Source: Oxalobacteraceae bacterium
GTDB lineage: Bacteria; Pseudomonadota; Gammaproteobacteria; Burkholderiales; Burkholderiaceae_D
Assembly: GCA_947487325.1 (NCBI GenBank)
Contig: CANKWG010000158.1
Location: 1 to 5,276, forward strand
Length of the DNA: 5,276 bases
Direction: 5' to 3'
The notes beneath the pieces are model-generated. The model was not told where the DNA came from, ran no database searches, and worked only from the letters and a program-made list of their open reading frames with translations. Made by a program: the position numbers and the translations under genes. Position 1 is the first letter of the stretch; every line of letters starts with the position of its first letter. This document shows, piece after piece, positions 5,236-5,276 of the stretch.

Positions 5236-5276
5236 ATGGCAATCAAACATTATCTGCAGTTTGCCGACTTCTCGCT
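5236..5276 (+). CDS. argF: Probable ornithine carbamoyltransferase N-terminus, cut by window edge
   Basis: Only 13 full codons are visible, reading MAIKHYLQFADFS and then Leu (CTn). Anabolic ornithine carbamoyltransferases of betaproteobacteria typically begin with a K/R-H-Y/F-LQF-x-D-(F/L) pattern, which this matches. The enzyme makes citrulline from ornithine and carbamoyl phosphate in arginine synthesis. The frame is open upstream to 5179 but contains no ATG, GTG or TTG there, so the start is fixed at 5236 unless a rarer codon is used. No Shine-Dalgarno precedes it: the upstream bases are the T-run of the 5198-5230 hairpin. The assignment rests on a very short sequence. Confidence 0.6.
   Translation, partial: MAIKHYLQFADFS

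Noticed and set aside
1..5276. CRISPR array, insertion sequence, phage or defence system
   Set aside because: No regularly spaced direct repeats, transposase or integrase motifs, terminal inverted repeats or compositional break were seen. All substantial genes are housekeeping families.

Overview
The window looks like ordinary chromosomal DNA of a betaproteobacterium. The clues are the moderate GC content, the conserved run orn | M48 protease - phhB - rsgA, the UPF0149/YecA-type protein and the N-terminus of an ArgF-like protein (MAIKHYLQF...). Oxalobacteraceae or a related Burkholderiales lineage is my guess from the protein sequences and is not proven. There is no sign of a mobile element, CRISPR array, tRNA or rRNA.

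Layout. Bases 1-943 (minus) hold most of the stress-response kinase gene srkA/yihE, running off the left edge. A divergent 85-base gap with a candidate promoter and overlapping inverted repeats separates it from a UPF0149/YecA-family gene (1029-1616, plus), which lacks the C-terminal SEC-C zinc tail. A 97-base convergent gap with a strong hairpin follows, then oligoribonuclease orn (1714-2301, minus). Divergent from orn is a tight plus-strand cluster: a CAAX-protease-like M48 membrane metallopeptidase (2369-3625), pterin-4a-carbinolamine dehydratase phhB (starts on the last base of the protease stop codon) and the ribosome-assembly GTPase rsgA (3 bases further on). The last 41 bases are the probable start of argF.

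How the genes relate. The set is housekeeping: orn finishes RNA decay by degrading oligoribonucleotides, rsgA matures the 30S subunit, the M48 protein is a membrane protease, phhB recycles the pterin cofactor, and srkA is a stress kinase. The protease-phhB-rsgA spacing implies one transcript with translational coupling. I see no direct biochemical pathway linking the three.

The least explained part is the 360-base gap between rsgA and argF (4876-5235). It has a good sigma70-type promoter followed about 100 bases later by a double T-tract (possible small RNA), a 27-codon small ORF, a perfect TATAAT box, and an 11-bp GC-rich hairpin with five Ts ending six bases before the argF start codon, which has no Shine-Dalgarno sequence. 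This suggests a small RNA and/or a transcription-attenuated argF leader, but it is a hypothesis from sequence pattern only.
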